The notes beneath the pieces were generated by a model. It searched no databases. It saw nothing but the letters and a program-made list of their open reading frames with translations, and was not told where the DNA came from. Made by a program: the position numbers and the translations under genes. This document shows positions 1-7,726 of a DNA stretch of 36,987 nt, piece by piece. Source of the DNA: Candidatus Altarchaeales archaeon WOR_SM1_SCG (lineage in GTDB: Archaea > Altiarchaeota > Altiarchaeia > IMC4 > WOR-SM1-SCG); the NCBI GenBank assembly GCA_001723845.1, contig MCBE01000300.1, forward strand, positions 1 to 36,987. Direction: 5' to 3'. The stretch's first letter is position 1. Each line of letters opens with the position of its first letter.

Positions 1-42
1 AAAAAAATTAAAATAAATTAAAATAAATATCTAATTATTATT

Positions 43-237
43 ATGACAAAAAACTTTAACGCATTTACGGCACTTGAAAAGTCAAGATATAAAGGGGAGT
101 ACATAATAATGATAGATGGGGAGGTCGTAGAAGACGGCAAGGACATAGAAAATATGCTCCGGAGAACAAGAGAAAGATATCCTGACAAAACACCCCTTGT
201 TGCAAAAATACCAGAAGAAGAGGTGATGGTGCTATGA
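43..237 (+). CDS. DUF5678-type small protein
   Basis: This 64-residue protein has the pattern I associate with DUF5678: an N-terminal 'Y-K-G-E-Y-I-I-M-I-D-G-E-V-V' strand-turn-strand followed by 'G-K-D-I-E-N-M' and a closing strand 'TPLVAKIPEEE'. Family members are small archaeal and bacterial proteins of unknown biochemical role, often encoded beside a retropepsin-like protease. Here the stop codon overlaps the start of the next gene (ATGA, 4 nt), so the two are almost certainly co-translated. The start ATG at 43 follows a very AT-rich leader with no clear ribosome binding site. No function is assigned beyond the pairing. Confidence 0.75.
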   Translation: MTKNFNAFTALEKSRYKGEYIIMIDGEVVEDGKDIENMLRRTRERYPDKTPLVAKIPEEEVMVL

Positions 238-641
238 TTACATTCAAATATCAAAGGGAAAAATCTCCGATAGGAACGGTCCATAGACCCGTTGCAGAGG
301 TGATATTAGAAGTTGACAACTATAAGGTGGAAGTTCCGAGGTATATAGATTCGGGCGCAGATATAACACTGATTCCATTCAGATTCGGCAGAGCATTGGG
401 CTTTAAAGAGGATTCAAGTAAAGTCATGGAAATGAAGGGCATATCAGGTAGTGGCGTCCCATATATAATCAAAAAAGTTAAGATGATACTTAAGGGTATT
501 GAATTAGAGGTGAGAATTGCATGGGCACTTATAGAAGAGGTACCTCCATTACTTGGAAGAATGGATATATTTCCGTTATTCAGAATAACTTTTGATGAAG
601 CAGAAAAAATTATTGAGTTCAATAACATCCAGAATATTTAA
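234..641 (+). CDS. Retropepsin-like aspartic protease
   Basis: The 135-residue product carries the single-domain retroviral-type aspartyl protease signature: 'YIDSGADITLIPF' near residues 37-49 holds the catalytic Asp of the D-S/T-G motif, and a hydrophobic segment followed by 'PPLLGRMDIF' near residues 103-112 matches the second family landmark. Proteases of this fold work as homodimers with one Asp per subunit. The gene overlaps the DUF5678 gene by 4 nt, which implies translational coupling. The substrate is unknown; the DUF5678 partner is an obvious candidate as substrate or regulator, but that is inference. Confidence 0.75.
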   Translation: MITFKYQREKSPIGTVHRPVAEVILEVDNYKVEVPRYIDSGADITLIPFRFGRALGFKEDSSKVMEMKGISGSGVPYIIKKVKMILKGIELEVRIAWALIEEVPPLLGRMDIFPLFRITFDEAEKIIEFNNIQNI

Positions 642-676
642 AATTAATTAAAATATAAAATAATATCAAAATAAAC

Positions 677-1231
677 ATGAATCAAACCATTAAACTATTC
701 CGGGACGATGAATTAAAAAACAGGATAATCAAAAAAACGGGCGGTGAACTGCTTAAATGCTATAACTGCGGAACATGCACCGCGGGCTGTCCTGTCTCTC
801 AAATCCGGGATTTCAACCCGAGAAGGGTCTTGAGGAAAATTAACCTCGGTCTTAATGTGGATGAAGACATCTGGCAGTGTGTTTCGTGTTTCACCTGCAA
901 TGCCCGCTGTCCCAATGGGATTGATATTGCAAAGGTCATGGATGCGCTGAGAATAGAGATTCAAAAAGATAAAAGAGCAGGGAAGCATGCGAATGTTATC
1001 TTTAACAGGGCATTTCTTGAAACCGTGGAAAACTACGGGCAGCTTTATGAACTTGGAATGCTTATGAAATATAAAATAAAATCAGGGAATTTGTTCCAGG
1101 ACATTGAGTTCGGTCTCCCGTTAATGCTGAAAGGGAAAATGGGTCTGCTTCCTCATAAGTCAGGGAATGCAAAAGCAGCAAGGGAAATATTCAGGAGGGT
1201 GAGGGAAATTGAAGAGAGGGATGAGAAGTAA
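677..1231 (+). CDS. hdrC: Heterodisulfide reductase-like subunit C
   Basis: The 184-residue protein contains two classical [4Fe-4S] ligand sets, 'CYNCGTCTAGCP' near residues 29-40 and 'CVSCFTCNARCP' near residues 69-80, and then a helical C-terminal half. This is the HdrC layout: an electron-transfer subunit passing electrons between HdrA and the catalytic HdrB. The length is typical. hdrB lies 645 nt downstream on the same strand, separated by a toxin-antitoxin module, and metV and metF follow. hdrA and mvhD are not in the window. In this context the complex probably exchanges electrons with the methylene-tetrahydrofolate reductase, as proposed for acetogens, rather than acting in methanogenesis. 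The family call is firm; the partner is inference. Confidence 0.88.
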   Translation: MNQTIKLFRDDELKNRIIKKTGGELLKCYNCGTCTAGCPVSQIRDFNPRRVLRKINLGLNVDEDIWQCVSCFTCNARCPNGIDIAKVMDALRIEIQKDKRAGKHANVIFNRAFLETVENYGQLYELGMLMKYKIKSGNLFQDIEFGLPLMLKGKMGLLPHKSGNAKAAREIFRRVREIEERDEK

Positions 1232-1331
1232 TTTAAATGAAAATAATAAAATATCAAAAAATTCAAAACAAAATGAAACCAAAAAATTATTAAAAAAATT
1301 TCATTTATAAATCAAAATATAAATTATAATT

Positions 1332-1541
1332 ATGGAAACCATAACTCACAACCAGATGTATGCTCTTTTGCAGGAGATGAATCATCGGCTGAAAACAATG
1401 GAAATAGAAATTCATGAATTAAGAAAAGAGCCGGAGGTGAGAGTAGAGTATATTGAAAAATTGAAACAGATTGAGAAAGAAGATGAATTCCAGACTTATG
1501 GTTCAATGGATGATTTGATAGCCGAGATAGAACAAGAATGA
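1332..1541 (+). CDS. Putative antitoxin of RelE-type module
   Basis: This 69-residue, strongly charged protein is predicted to be largely helical ('LLQEMNHRLKTMEIEIHELRKEPEVRVEYIEKL') with an acidic C-terminus. Its stop overlaps the start of the RelE-like gene by 4 nt (ATGA). Small size, charge and coupling are typical of antitoxins whose C-terminal tail wraps the toxin. I do not see a clear ribbon-helix-helix or HTH sequence, so whether it binds DNA is open. A TATA-like stretch ('tttataaat', near 1303-1312) precedes it, which suggests its own promoter inside the hdr operon. Confidence 0.65.
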   Translation: METITHNQMYALLQEMNHRLKTMEIEIHELRKEPEVRVEYIEKLKQIEKEDEFQTYGSMDDLIAEIEQE

Positions 1542-1807
1542 CATACAAACCAGGAATCGGGAGGAAATTAAAGGTAGTATTGCGAAAGGTGTACAAGAAA
1601 GACAGGAAACAATGGAACGGGATTAAGGGAAAGATGGATGAAATTGTAGAAAATCCACATCATTATAAGCCGCTGAGCAATAAACTAAAGAACAGGCGGA
1701 GAGTGCAAATCGGCTCGTATGTTTTGGTTTTCAAAATATATGAACAAGAAAAGGTTGTGAAATTTATTGATTACGACCATCACGATAACATCTATAAAAA
1801 GGGATAA
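1538..1807 (+). CDS. RelE/ParE-family toxin
   Basis: The 89-residue product has the RelE/ParE toxin profile. A basic helical N-terminal half ('RKLKVVLRKVYKKDRKQW') is followed by 'PHHYKPLSNKLKNRRRVQIGSYVLVFKI' and a terminal 'VVKFIDYDHHDNIYKK'. The last segment matches the usual 'y.igdRrdvYk' end of RelE proteins, here with two His residues. RelE toxins cleave mRNA at the ribosome, whereas ParE proteins target gyrase; the archaeal RelE group fits better here. It is translationally coupled to the preceding antitoxin. The pair is wedged between hdrC and hdrB. Confidence 0.8.
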   Translation: MTYKPGIGRKLKVVLRKVYKKDRKQWNGIKGKMDEIVENPHHYKPLSNKLKNRRRVQIGSYVLVFKIYEQEKVVKFIDYDHHDNIYKKG

Positions 1808-1876
1808 AATTCCAAAAAATCTAATAAAAATATAAGCGAAATTAAATCGGAAAATCACGAATAATAAATTAATAAA

Positions 1877-2755
1877 ATGATTACCAGAGGATACTACTCC
1901 GGGTGTTCCGCTAAGGGAACCGCAAAGGAATATGACATGTCTGTAAAAAAGGTCTATGAAGCGTTAGGTATAAACCTGCAAGAATTAAAGGATTATTTAT
2001 GCTGCGGCTCGTCTCCGGCACACAGTTCATCACTTCTTCTTGCAGATGCTTTAGCACTTAAAAACCTGTCTCTTGCAAAGGAACAGGGACTTAAGGAATT
2101 AATTATCCCCTGCATGGGATGCTATTCAAGATTTGAGTCCGCGCATTATGACTTGCAAAACGATAAAGAGCAGAGGAAAAAGGCAGAGGAAGCAGCCGAT
2201 GTAAAATACGATGCTGCAATTAAAAAAATTAAAATAATACACCCATTGACCCATCTAAATGAAAATATAAATTTAATTAAAGAAAAATTAAAAAAGAAAC
2301 CTGATGGTTTGAAGGCGGTTTGTTACTACGGCTGCGTTTTTACAAGACCGCCGGATGTTACAGGCGTTGATAATTTTGAAGACCCGCAGGAGATGGACAA
2401 TCTCCTTAAAGCAATGGGTGCCAGCGTGTTGGAGTGGAATTCAAAGACAAAATGCTGCGGGGCTGCTTATTCAATAACAAACCAGGACATATCGTTTGAG
2501 TTATGCAGAAAAATACTTTCCAATGCAAGAGAGGTCGGTGCGGAAATAATTGTTACTGCATGCCCTCTCTGCCAGGGAAACCTTGACATGCGGCAGAAGC
2601 AGATTGAAGAAAAATTCAATGAAAAATTCAATATTCCCGTGGTTTACATTACACAACTGATCGGGCTTGCCCTTGGGTTTTCGTATAAGGAAGTCGGGCT
2701 TGCCGGGGAATTCGTGGACGCCGGGGAACTGCTTAAATCAAAGGGTCTGGCTTGA
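1877..2755 (+). CDS. hdrB: Heterodisulfide reductase-like subunit B
   Basis: The 292-residue protein contains two CCG domains. The first has Cys at about residues 10, 42-43 ('LCCGSS'), 79 and 82 ('CMGC'). The second has Cys at about 149, 153, 193-194 ('KCCGAA'), 229 and 232 ('CPLC'). In HdrB these ligate two noncubane [4Fe-4S] clusters and form the catalytic site for disulfide reduction. All expected cysteines are present, so the subunit should be competent. It is followed by metV and metF on the same strand with short gaps (62 and 76 nt). The substrate in this organism is uncertain: either a CoM/CoB-like disulfide or an electron relay to MetFV. Confidence 0.9.
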   Translation: MITRGYYSGCSAKGTAKEYDMSVKKVYEALGINLQELKDYLCCGSSPAHSSSLLLADALALKNLSLAKEQGLKELIIPCMGCYSRFESAHYDLQNDKEQRKKAEEAADVKYDAAIKKIKIIHPLTHLNENINLIKEKLKKKPDGLKAVCYYGCVFTRPPDVTGVDNFEDPQEMDNLLKAMGASVLEWNSKTKCCGAAYSITNQDISFELCRKILSNAREVGAEIIVTACPLCQGNLDMRQKQIEEKFNEKFNIPVVYITQLIGLALGFSYKEVGLAGEFVDAGELLKSKGLA

Positions 2756-2817
2756 ATTAAAATTACAATCAAAATAAAATTTAAATTAATAATACTTAAC
2801 AAAATAACAAACAAAAA

Positions 2818-3474
2818 ATGATTACCGCACAAAGAAAACCAATGGAGGACATAGTCAAAAACCTGCTTGACAAAAAAAAAGTGCTTGTCGTGGGCTGCAA
2901 CGGCTGCACCGCATTTCACCGGGTCGGCGGGGAGAAACAGGTAGGAGAATTTGCAAAACTGCTTAAAATTAATACGAAATTAAAGGATAAAGATATTGAA
3001 ATTATTGAGTCATGCGTTGAGGAGCAGTGCGGAAAGGAACTTGTTGAAGATGCTTTAAACGAAGTTATAAAGGGATGCGATGCCGTTGTCTCTCTTGCCT
3101 GCGGCGCGGGTGTCCAGCAGATAGCGGAAATCTATGACACAATTCCCGTTTACCCTGCAAATGACACTTTTCTTGTCGGCATTGAAAACAGGAAGGAATC
3201 AATACTGAGCGAGGTCTGCAAGGGCTGCGGGGATTGCATACTTGATGAAACCGCAGGGATATGCCCTAAAACAAGATGTATGAAAGGTTTATTGAACGGA
3301 CCGTGCGCGGGAGTTCATGACGGGTTGTGCGAACTCTCGACAAAAAATAATAAGATTCCATGCGGCTGGATGGAGATATATGATAAAATGGTCCGGCTGG
3401 GTACGGTAGATAAATTACTGGAAGTGAAAATGCCGAATGTTAATAAAAGAATGGTGCAGTTAGGGGATAGGTAA
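2818..3474 (+). CDS. metV: Methylene-THF reductase zinc/FeS partner MetV
   Basis: The 218-residue protein has the MetV (MTHFR C-terminal-domain family) pattern. It starts with a Rossmann-like strand 'KVLVVGCNGCTAFHRVGGEKQV' near residues 21-42. A 'CVEEQC' segment and a cysteine-rich C-terminal third follow, with 'CKGCGDC', 'CPKTRC', 'GPCAGV' and 'CGW'. MetV is the small Fe-S/zinc partner of MetF that wires methylene-THF reduction to other electron carriers. The ORF ATG is used, although an internal Met at residue 9 ('MEDIVKNLL') could be the true start. Its position between hdrB and metF supports a MetFV-Hdr assembly in the methyl branch of a Wood-Ljungdahl-type or C1 pathway. Confidence 0.85.
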   Translation: MITAQRKPMEDIVKNLLDKKKVLVVGCNGCTAFHRVGGEKQVGEFAKLLKINTKLKDKDIEIIESCVEEQCGKELVEDALNEVIKGCDAVVSLACGAGVQQIAEIYDTIPVYPANDTFLVGIENRKESILSEVCKGCGDCILDETAGICPKTRCMKGLLNGPCAGVHDGLCELSTKNNKIPCGWMEIYDKMVRLGTVDKLLEVKMPNVNKRMVQLGDR

Positions 3475-3550
3475 TGATAATGATAAAATTTATAAATTTA
3501 TAAATTATAAAAATAATCGCAAAAAAATAAAATAAACCAATAAACTAAAA

Positions 3551-4471
3551 ATGAGTCTATTAAGAGATAATTTTGGAAAGAAGTTTATAGCAACAGGGGA
3601 AGCATCCCCTCCTCCAGGTCCTGATATGACAGAATTTGCTCATGAAGTTGCGGAGATGAAGCCGATGATGGATAAAATTGAAGGCGTGAATGTAGTTGAT
3701 ATCCCCGGAGCAAGGGTTCTTATGTCGTCTCTCGGTGCAAGCATATACATGATGCAGCAGGGCGTTGAGCCGATATTCCAGATGACTGTTAGGGATAGAA
3801 ATATGCTGGCACTCCAGGCGGATTTAATTTCGGCGGCAACATTCGGGATAGAAAATGTACTATCGCTGGCAGGAGACCACCCTGCGTGCGATGCAGCCGA
3901 CCACAAGGGAGCAAAGCCCGTCTATGACCTTGATTCAACCACGCTTATAACGACAATGAAGATGATGAACGATGGAAAGATGCTCAACGGCTCGGACATG
4001 AACGGCAAGACAAATTTCTTTATGGGGGCGGCAATCGGACCGACATCATCTCCTCTTGACGGCGAGGTCTATAAGACAAAGCGTAAGTTAAACGCGGGTG
4101 CTGATTTCTTCCAGACGCAGGGCATTTTTGATGTTGAGCCGATGCAGAATTTTTTAAATCTTTATGATAAATTAATCGGCGAGGACATAGCATCAAAAAC
4201 ACTTGTCGGGATTGTTCCCATAAGAAGTTACGGCATGATGATGTATTTGCTTTCAATGCCGGGCGTCGTAATTAAAGACGCGGTTGTAAATTCGGTGAAA
4301 AAAGCACAGGACGAGCAGAAAAAGACAGGCAAGAAAGGAATCATTGAAGATGCGGGAATAGATTTGTGCATTAACCTGGTGGATGATATAAAAGGACTCG
4401 GAATGAAGGGAGTTCACATCATGCCTGTCGGGAATGTAAGGGCGCTTAAGGCGATTGTTGGCAGCTTGTGA
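3551..4471 (+). CDS. metF: Methylenetetrahydrofolate reductase
   Basis: The 306-residue protein has the length and fold pattern of the MetF TIM barrel. The N-terminal 'TGEASPPPGPD' carries the Glu equivalent to the catalytic Glu of the 'E-x-x-P-P' motif. 'LSLAGDHPA' near residue 118 is the flavin/folate-binding loop ('l.GDhP'). 'ADFFQTQGIFDVE' near residue 184 matches the conserved 'fiTQ..fd' strand. The enzyme reduces methylene-THF (or a methanopterin analogue) to the methyl level. It sits directly after metV, with dCMP deaminase next. The F420-dependent archaeal enzyme Mer is unrelated in sequence, so a MetF here indicates the bacterial-type chemistry. Confidence 0.9.
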   Translation: MSLLRDNFGKKFIATGEASPPPGPDMTEFAHEVAEMKPMMDKIEGVNVVDIPGARVLMSSLGASIYMMQQGVEPIFQMTVRDRNMLALQADLISAATFGIENVLSLAGDHPACDAADHKGAKPVYDLDSTTLITTMKMMNDGKMLNGSDMNGKTNFFMGAAIGPTSSPLDGEVYKTKRKLNAGADFFQTQGIFDVEPMQNFLNLYDKLIGEDIASKTLVGIVPIRSYGMMMYLLSMPGVVIKDAVVNSVKKAQDEQKKTGKKGIIEDAGIDLCINLVDDIKGLGMKGVHIMPVGNVRALKAIVGSL

Positions 4472-4504
4472 ATTAAATAAAATATTTTAAAATAATAAAT
4501 AAAA

Positions 4505-4945
4505 TTGAAAAGACCTTCGTGGGATGAATATTTTGCAAAAATTGCAGAGGATGTAGCAAGACGCTCAACCTGTGTACGCCACCGGTTTGGTGCGGTTATC
4601 GTAAATGACAGGAAAGAGATAGTCTCAACAGGGTACAACGGACCTGTCCGGGGCGCTGTGCACTGTATAGAAGTGGGTTGCTTGAAGGATAAGAAAGGAA
4701 TTGCATCAGGAACAGGACATGATATATGCCAGGCGGTTCACGCAGAGCAGAATGCGTTACTCCAGGCAGGAAAATTAAGCAGGGCTTCAACCCTGTATGT
4801 GAATGCTTTCCCGTGTAAAATTTGCGCGAGATTAATTGTAAATTCGGGAATCGCAAGGGTTGTCACAAGCGGAAGCTACACGGACGAGGAAGGGCTGAAG
4901 ATATTAAGGGATGCAGATATTGTTGTTGAGCATATTGATTTGTGA
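4505..4945 (+). CDS. dCMP (deoxycytidylate) deaminase
   Basis: The 146-residue zinc-dependent deaminase has 'VHAEQNALLQAG' near residue 78 (His zinc ligand and catalytic Glu) and 'PCKICARLIVNSGI' near residue 101 (two Cys zinc ligands). Upstream His/Cys residues ('VHCIEVGCLKD') are typical of the second structural zinc of dCMP deaminases. It converts dCMP to dUMP for dTMP synthesis, which needs methylene-THF, a plausible link to the neighbouring metF. The start is a TTG at 4505 that places 'MKRPSWDEYF' at the N-terminus, the usual family beginning; no ATG is available in register upstream. Confidence 0.88.
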   Translation: MKRPSWDEYFAKIAEDVARRSTCVRHRFGAVIVNDRKEIVSTGYNGPVRGAVHCIEVGCLKDKKGIASGTGHDICQAVHAEQNALLQAGKLSRASTLYVNAFPCKICARLIVNSGIARVVTSGSYTDEEGLKILRDADIVVEHIDL

Positions 4946-5147
4946 TTGCTGCTCTGAATTTTTATAGATTTACATTCTGAAGAAGTATATTAGATAAACT
5001 TAAAATTTGAATTTTATTTATTTATATACTTTTAATTCCTATTAACATAACCTCCAGAATAAAGGATATTGGAAATCGAATTCGGATATAATTTAGTTAT
5101 GAAATTGGCTACTGACGCCTTTTAAAACGATATAAAACAAAAAAGAA

Positions 5148-6344
5148 ATGTTATCAATTGACGAAATAAGAGCGATGATGAAAGATTTGGAATCTGACAG
5201 AGTAGAAAGAACCATTTCTTTCAGAGAAGATAAATTGGGTCCGGCTACATGTGCATTTTCAAACGACTTCCCCAATCATAAAAAGCCAGGGTATATTTTG
5301 CTTGGAGTAAATGATGATGGAACGGTAAACGGAATGACCATAGGGGATGAAGAACTGCAAAAAATAGGCAACATAAAATCAAATGGAAACGTATTACCTC
5401 AACCATCATTAGTAGTAAGCCCGGTGCATAATATAGACGGCGGCGATGTTGTAGTCGTAGAAGTTCAACCTTCTCCATACCCTCCGGTGCGATATGACGG
5501 CAGGTGTTGGATTAGAATTGGTCCAAGAAAAGGAAAAGCAACAATAGGAGAAGAGAGAATTCTTACAGAGCGAAGAGCTTCCTATGCAAGAACATATGAT
5601 TTAGTGCCTGCTTTAGGAGCATCTCTTTCTGATATTAGCATTGAATATTTTAAATCAAATTACCTTTCTATTGCTATAGATAAAGAAACATTAAGCGAGA
5701 ATAGAAGAACAATTGAAGAACAGCTTGCTTCTTTAAGATTTTATGATACAAAAGAAAAATGTCCGACTAATGCAGGAATTATAATATTTGGTATCAATCC
5801 GGAATTTTATCTACCTGGTGATTACATTCATTACATTAAATTTAAAGGAAATGAAATGACCAGTGATGTTGAATTTGAAAAGAAATTTTCAGGGGCAATG
5901 ATAACTGAATTGAATTCAATAGACGACTTTATTAAAAATAATATCATTAAAGAAAGACCGGTAAGACAAGATTCCTTTCAAGAACAGATTATTAGGAATT
6001 ACCCATATTGGGCATTACGGGAGTTAACAATGAATGCTATTATGCATCGTAGCTACGAATCAAATGCACCTATTTATATTTATGAGTTCCCAAACCGTAT
6101 TGAAATTCTTAATCCGGGGGGTTTATTTGGTGATGTGAATGCAGGTAATTTTCCCGACGCCAGTGATTACCGAAATATTGTTTTAGCAGAAGCAATGAAA
6201 ATCTTAGGTTATGTAAACAGGTTCAATTGTGGAATTCGAAGAGCAAAAGAAGAATTTAAAAAAAATGGAAACCCAGAACCTGAATTTGATATTACACTTG
6301 TTACAAAATTTAAAGTTTCAATTCCAATAAATACAAAATGGTAG
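5148..6344 (+). CDS. AlbA_2 domain / GHKL-like ATP-binding protein
   Basis: The 398-residue protein has an N-terminal AlbA_2 (Schlafen AlbA-like) domain. It shows 'RTISFREDKLG' near residue 20, 'GYILLGVNDDGTVNGM' near 48, and 'RCWIRIGPRKGKATIGEERIL' near 120, the usual end of the domain. The C-terminal part has 'RELTMNAIMHRSYESNAPIYIYEFPNRIEILNPGG' near residue 290. This resembles the HATPase_c_4 region with the N-box Asn and a degenerate G box. Such proteins are annotated as putative transcriptional regulators or RNA-binding ATPases and are frequent in defence islands. The parA-like gene starts one nucleotide after its stop, so the two form an operon. TATA-like sequences lie upstream in the 202-nt intergenic region. 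Confidence 0.75.
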   Translation: MLSIDEIRAMMKDLESDRVERTISFREDKLGPATCAFSNDFPNHKKPGYILLGVNDDGTVNGMTIGDEELQKIGNIKSNGNVLPQPSLVVSPVHNIDGGDVVVVEVQPSPYPPVRYDGRCWIRIGPRKGKATIGEERILTERRASYARTYDLVPALGASLSDISIEYFKSNYLSIAIDKETLSENRRTIEEQLASLRFYDTKEKCPTNAGIIIFGINPEFYLPGDYIHYIKFKGNEMTSDVEFEKKFSGAMITELNSIDDFIKNNIIKERPVRQDSFQEQIIRNYPYWALRELTMNAIMHRSYESNAPIYIYEFPNRIEILNPGGLFGDVNAGNFPDASDYRNIVLAEAMKILGYVNRFNCGIRRAKEEFKKNGNPEPEFDITLVTKFKVSIPINTKW

Positions 6345-6345
6345 T

Positions 6346-7317
6346 ATGAGAACAATAACATTTTTTAATAACAAAGGAGGCGTAGGTAAAACTACAACAG
6401 TGTATCATGTTGCATGGATGTTGTCGCAATTAGGGATAAAAACTATTGCTGCAGATTTAGACCCGCAATCAAACCTTACATCAATGTTTCTTAGTACGGA
6501 AAGACTTGAGGAAATATATGAGAATGAATTAAATCTTACCATTTTAGATTCAATAACGCCGGTTGCATCTGGTGACCCATACATACCAATACATGTTGAA
6601 CAGATTACCGAAAACCTTGGTTTGGTTATTGGCAATTTATCATTATCAACATTTGAAGACAAATTAAGTAGAGCATGGTTAGAATGTTTGGGGGGCGATA
6701 GTCTTGCATTTAAAATTACCGGCATTTTTAATACAATCATAAATGATGCTGCCAAACAGCAAAATGCAGATATAGTATTAATTGATGTAGGACCAAATTT
6801 AGGAGCAATAAACAGGGCTGTTACGATAAGTTCGGATTATATTATAATGCCGGTAGCATCCGATTTGTTTTCACTTCAGGGGATAAAAAACCTCGGCATT
6901 ACATTAAACAACTGGAAAATAGATTGGCAGGATAGAATTGCAAGAAAACCGACATCCTTAAATTTTGAAATTCCAAAAGGAAAAGAGTTGCCCGCAGGAT
7001 ATATTATAATGCAATACACCGCTAAAGAAAGCAGACCTGTAAAATCATATTTAAAATGGGCAAATAGGATACCTTCTGTTTATTCTGAATATGTTTTAAA
7101 GAATAATTCAACGGTTCAAACAGTTGAAGAAGACAATAATTGCATTGCATTGTTAAAACATTATCGCAGCTTAGCGCCAATGTCTATGGAAGCGCACAGA
7201 CCTATGTTCATGCTAAAGCCGGCAGATGGTGCAATAGGTGCACATGTGTATGCAGTTCAAAAATGTTATGAAGATTTTGAAACAATCACAAAAAAAATCA
7301 TTTCTATTTGCCAATGA
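6346..7317 (+). CDS. ParA-like P-loop ATPase
   Basis: The 323-residue protein has the deviant Walker A motif 'NKGGVGKTTT' near residue 9 and 'IAADLDPQSNL' near residue 34 (the ParA A' motif). 'ADIVLIDVGPNLGAINRAV' lies near residue 142 (Walker B) and is followed by 'SDYIIMPVASDLFSLQGI'. These place it in the ParA/Soj/MinD family of dimerising ATPases. No ParB gene or parS-like site is nearby, which argues against a plain partition role. Coupling to the AlbA_2/GHKL-like gene suggests a regulatory or defence cassette. The unusually long C-terminal extension (about residues 200-323) is not standard ParA sequence that I recognise. Confidence 0.85.
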   Translation: MRTITFFNNKGGVGKTTTVYHVAWMLSQLGIKTIAADLDPQSNLTSMFLSTERLEEIYENELNLTILDSITPVASGDPYIPIHVEQITENLGLVIGNLSLSTFEDKLSRAWLECLGGDSLAFKITGIFNTIINDAAKQQNADIVLIDVGPNLGAINRAVTISSDYIIMPVASDLFSLQGIKNLGITLNNWKIDWQDRIARKPTSLNFEIPKGKELPAGYIIMQYTAKESRPVKSYLKWANRIPSVYSEYVLKNNSTVQTVEEDNNCIALLKHYRSLAPMSMEAHRPMFMLKPADGAIGAHVYAVQKCYEDFETITKKIISICQ

Positions 7318-7391
7318 AAAGACATCACTGATATTTTGGCACATTATTATTTTATAGTGATATACCATAAACAACCATCTGCAACTCCACG

Positions 7392-7580
7392 TTAATCGTA
7401 AGTGATATAAAAATTAAAAATCATTAGATTTTTAGACAGTGCCGTATGGGGATTCCACCCATTTCTATTCGTTTGAACGCCGCACTTGGGACATGCGGGT
7501 GGTGTTCGTTGACGAAATATCCCGTCAGCAGTAAATTCAAAGTTGTTATCATAAGCATCGAACATTGATTGAAATTTCAA
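7392..7580 (-). pseudogene. Transposase N-terminal remnant (zinc ribbon)
   Basis: The 62-codon ORF contains 'ACPKCGVQTNRNGWNPHT', a zinc-ribbon start seen at the N-terminus of several archaeal IS transposases. The second CxxC of the ribbon and the catalytic domain are absent: the sequence becomes low-complexity after 'SKNLMIFNF' and stops. I read it as a 5' fragment of an insertion-sequence gene left in the 339-nt gap between the ParA-like gene and the alaS fragment. No terminal inverted repeats are visible. The IS family is not determined. Confidence 0.45.
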
Positions 7581-7656
7581 TTTAATTAAAATTCATTAAA
7601 TCGTCCTTCTAATTCTTAATATAAACAGGGAAATATAAAAATAAATTTAAGTTACT

Positions 7657-7716
7657 ATGGCACAATCCGAATACCACATTGATTTTTTCAAAAATAACGA
7701 CTTTAAGAGAAGAAAT
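7657..7716 (+). pseudogene. 5' fragment of alaS
   Basis: The 60 nt encode 'MAQSEYHIDFFKNNDFKRRN', matching the start of the full alaS product at 13678 ('MTQSEYNLDFFKNNDFKRRK') with only a few substitutions. The DNA is about 85% identical by eye, and several differences are at third codon positions. Homology stops abruptly at 7716, and the frame closes at a TAA at 7744-7746. The fragment lies in a different frame from the GNAT gene that follows. It is a remnant of a second alaS copy; its counterpart is the 3' fragment at 21435-21812. Confidence 0.85.
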
Positions 7717-7726
7717 ACCACTGTCA

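Noticed and set aside
6346-7317. Plasmid or replicon partition locus
   Set aside because: A ParA-like gene alone is not enough; no ParB gene, parS-like repeats, replication initiator or origin repeats are seen nearby.
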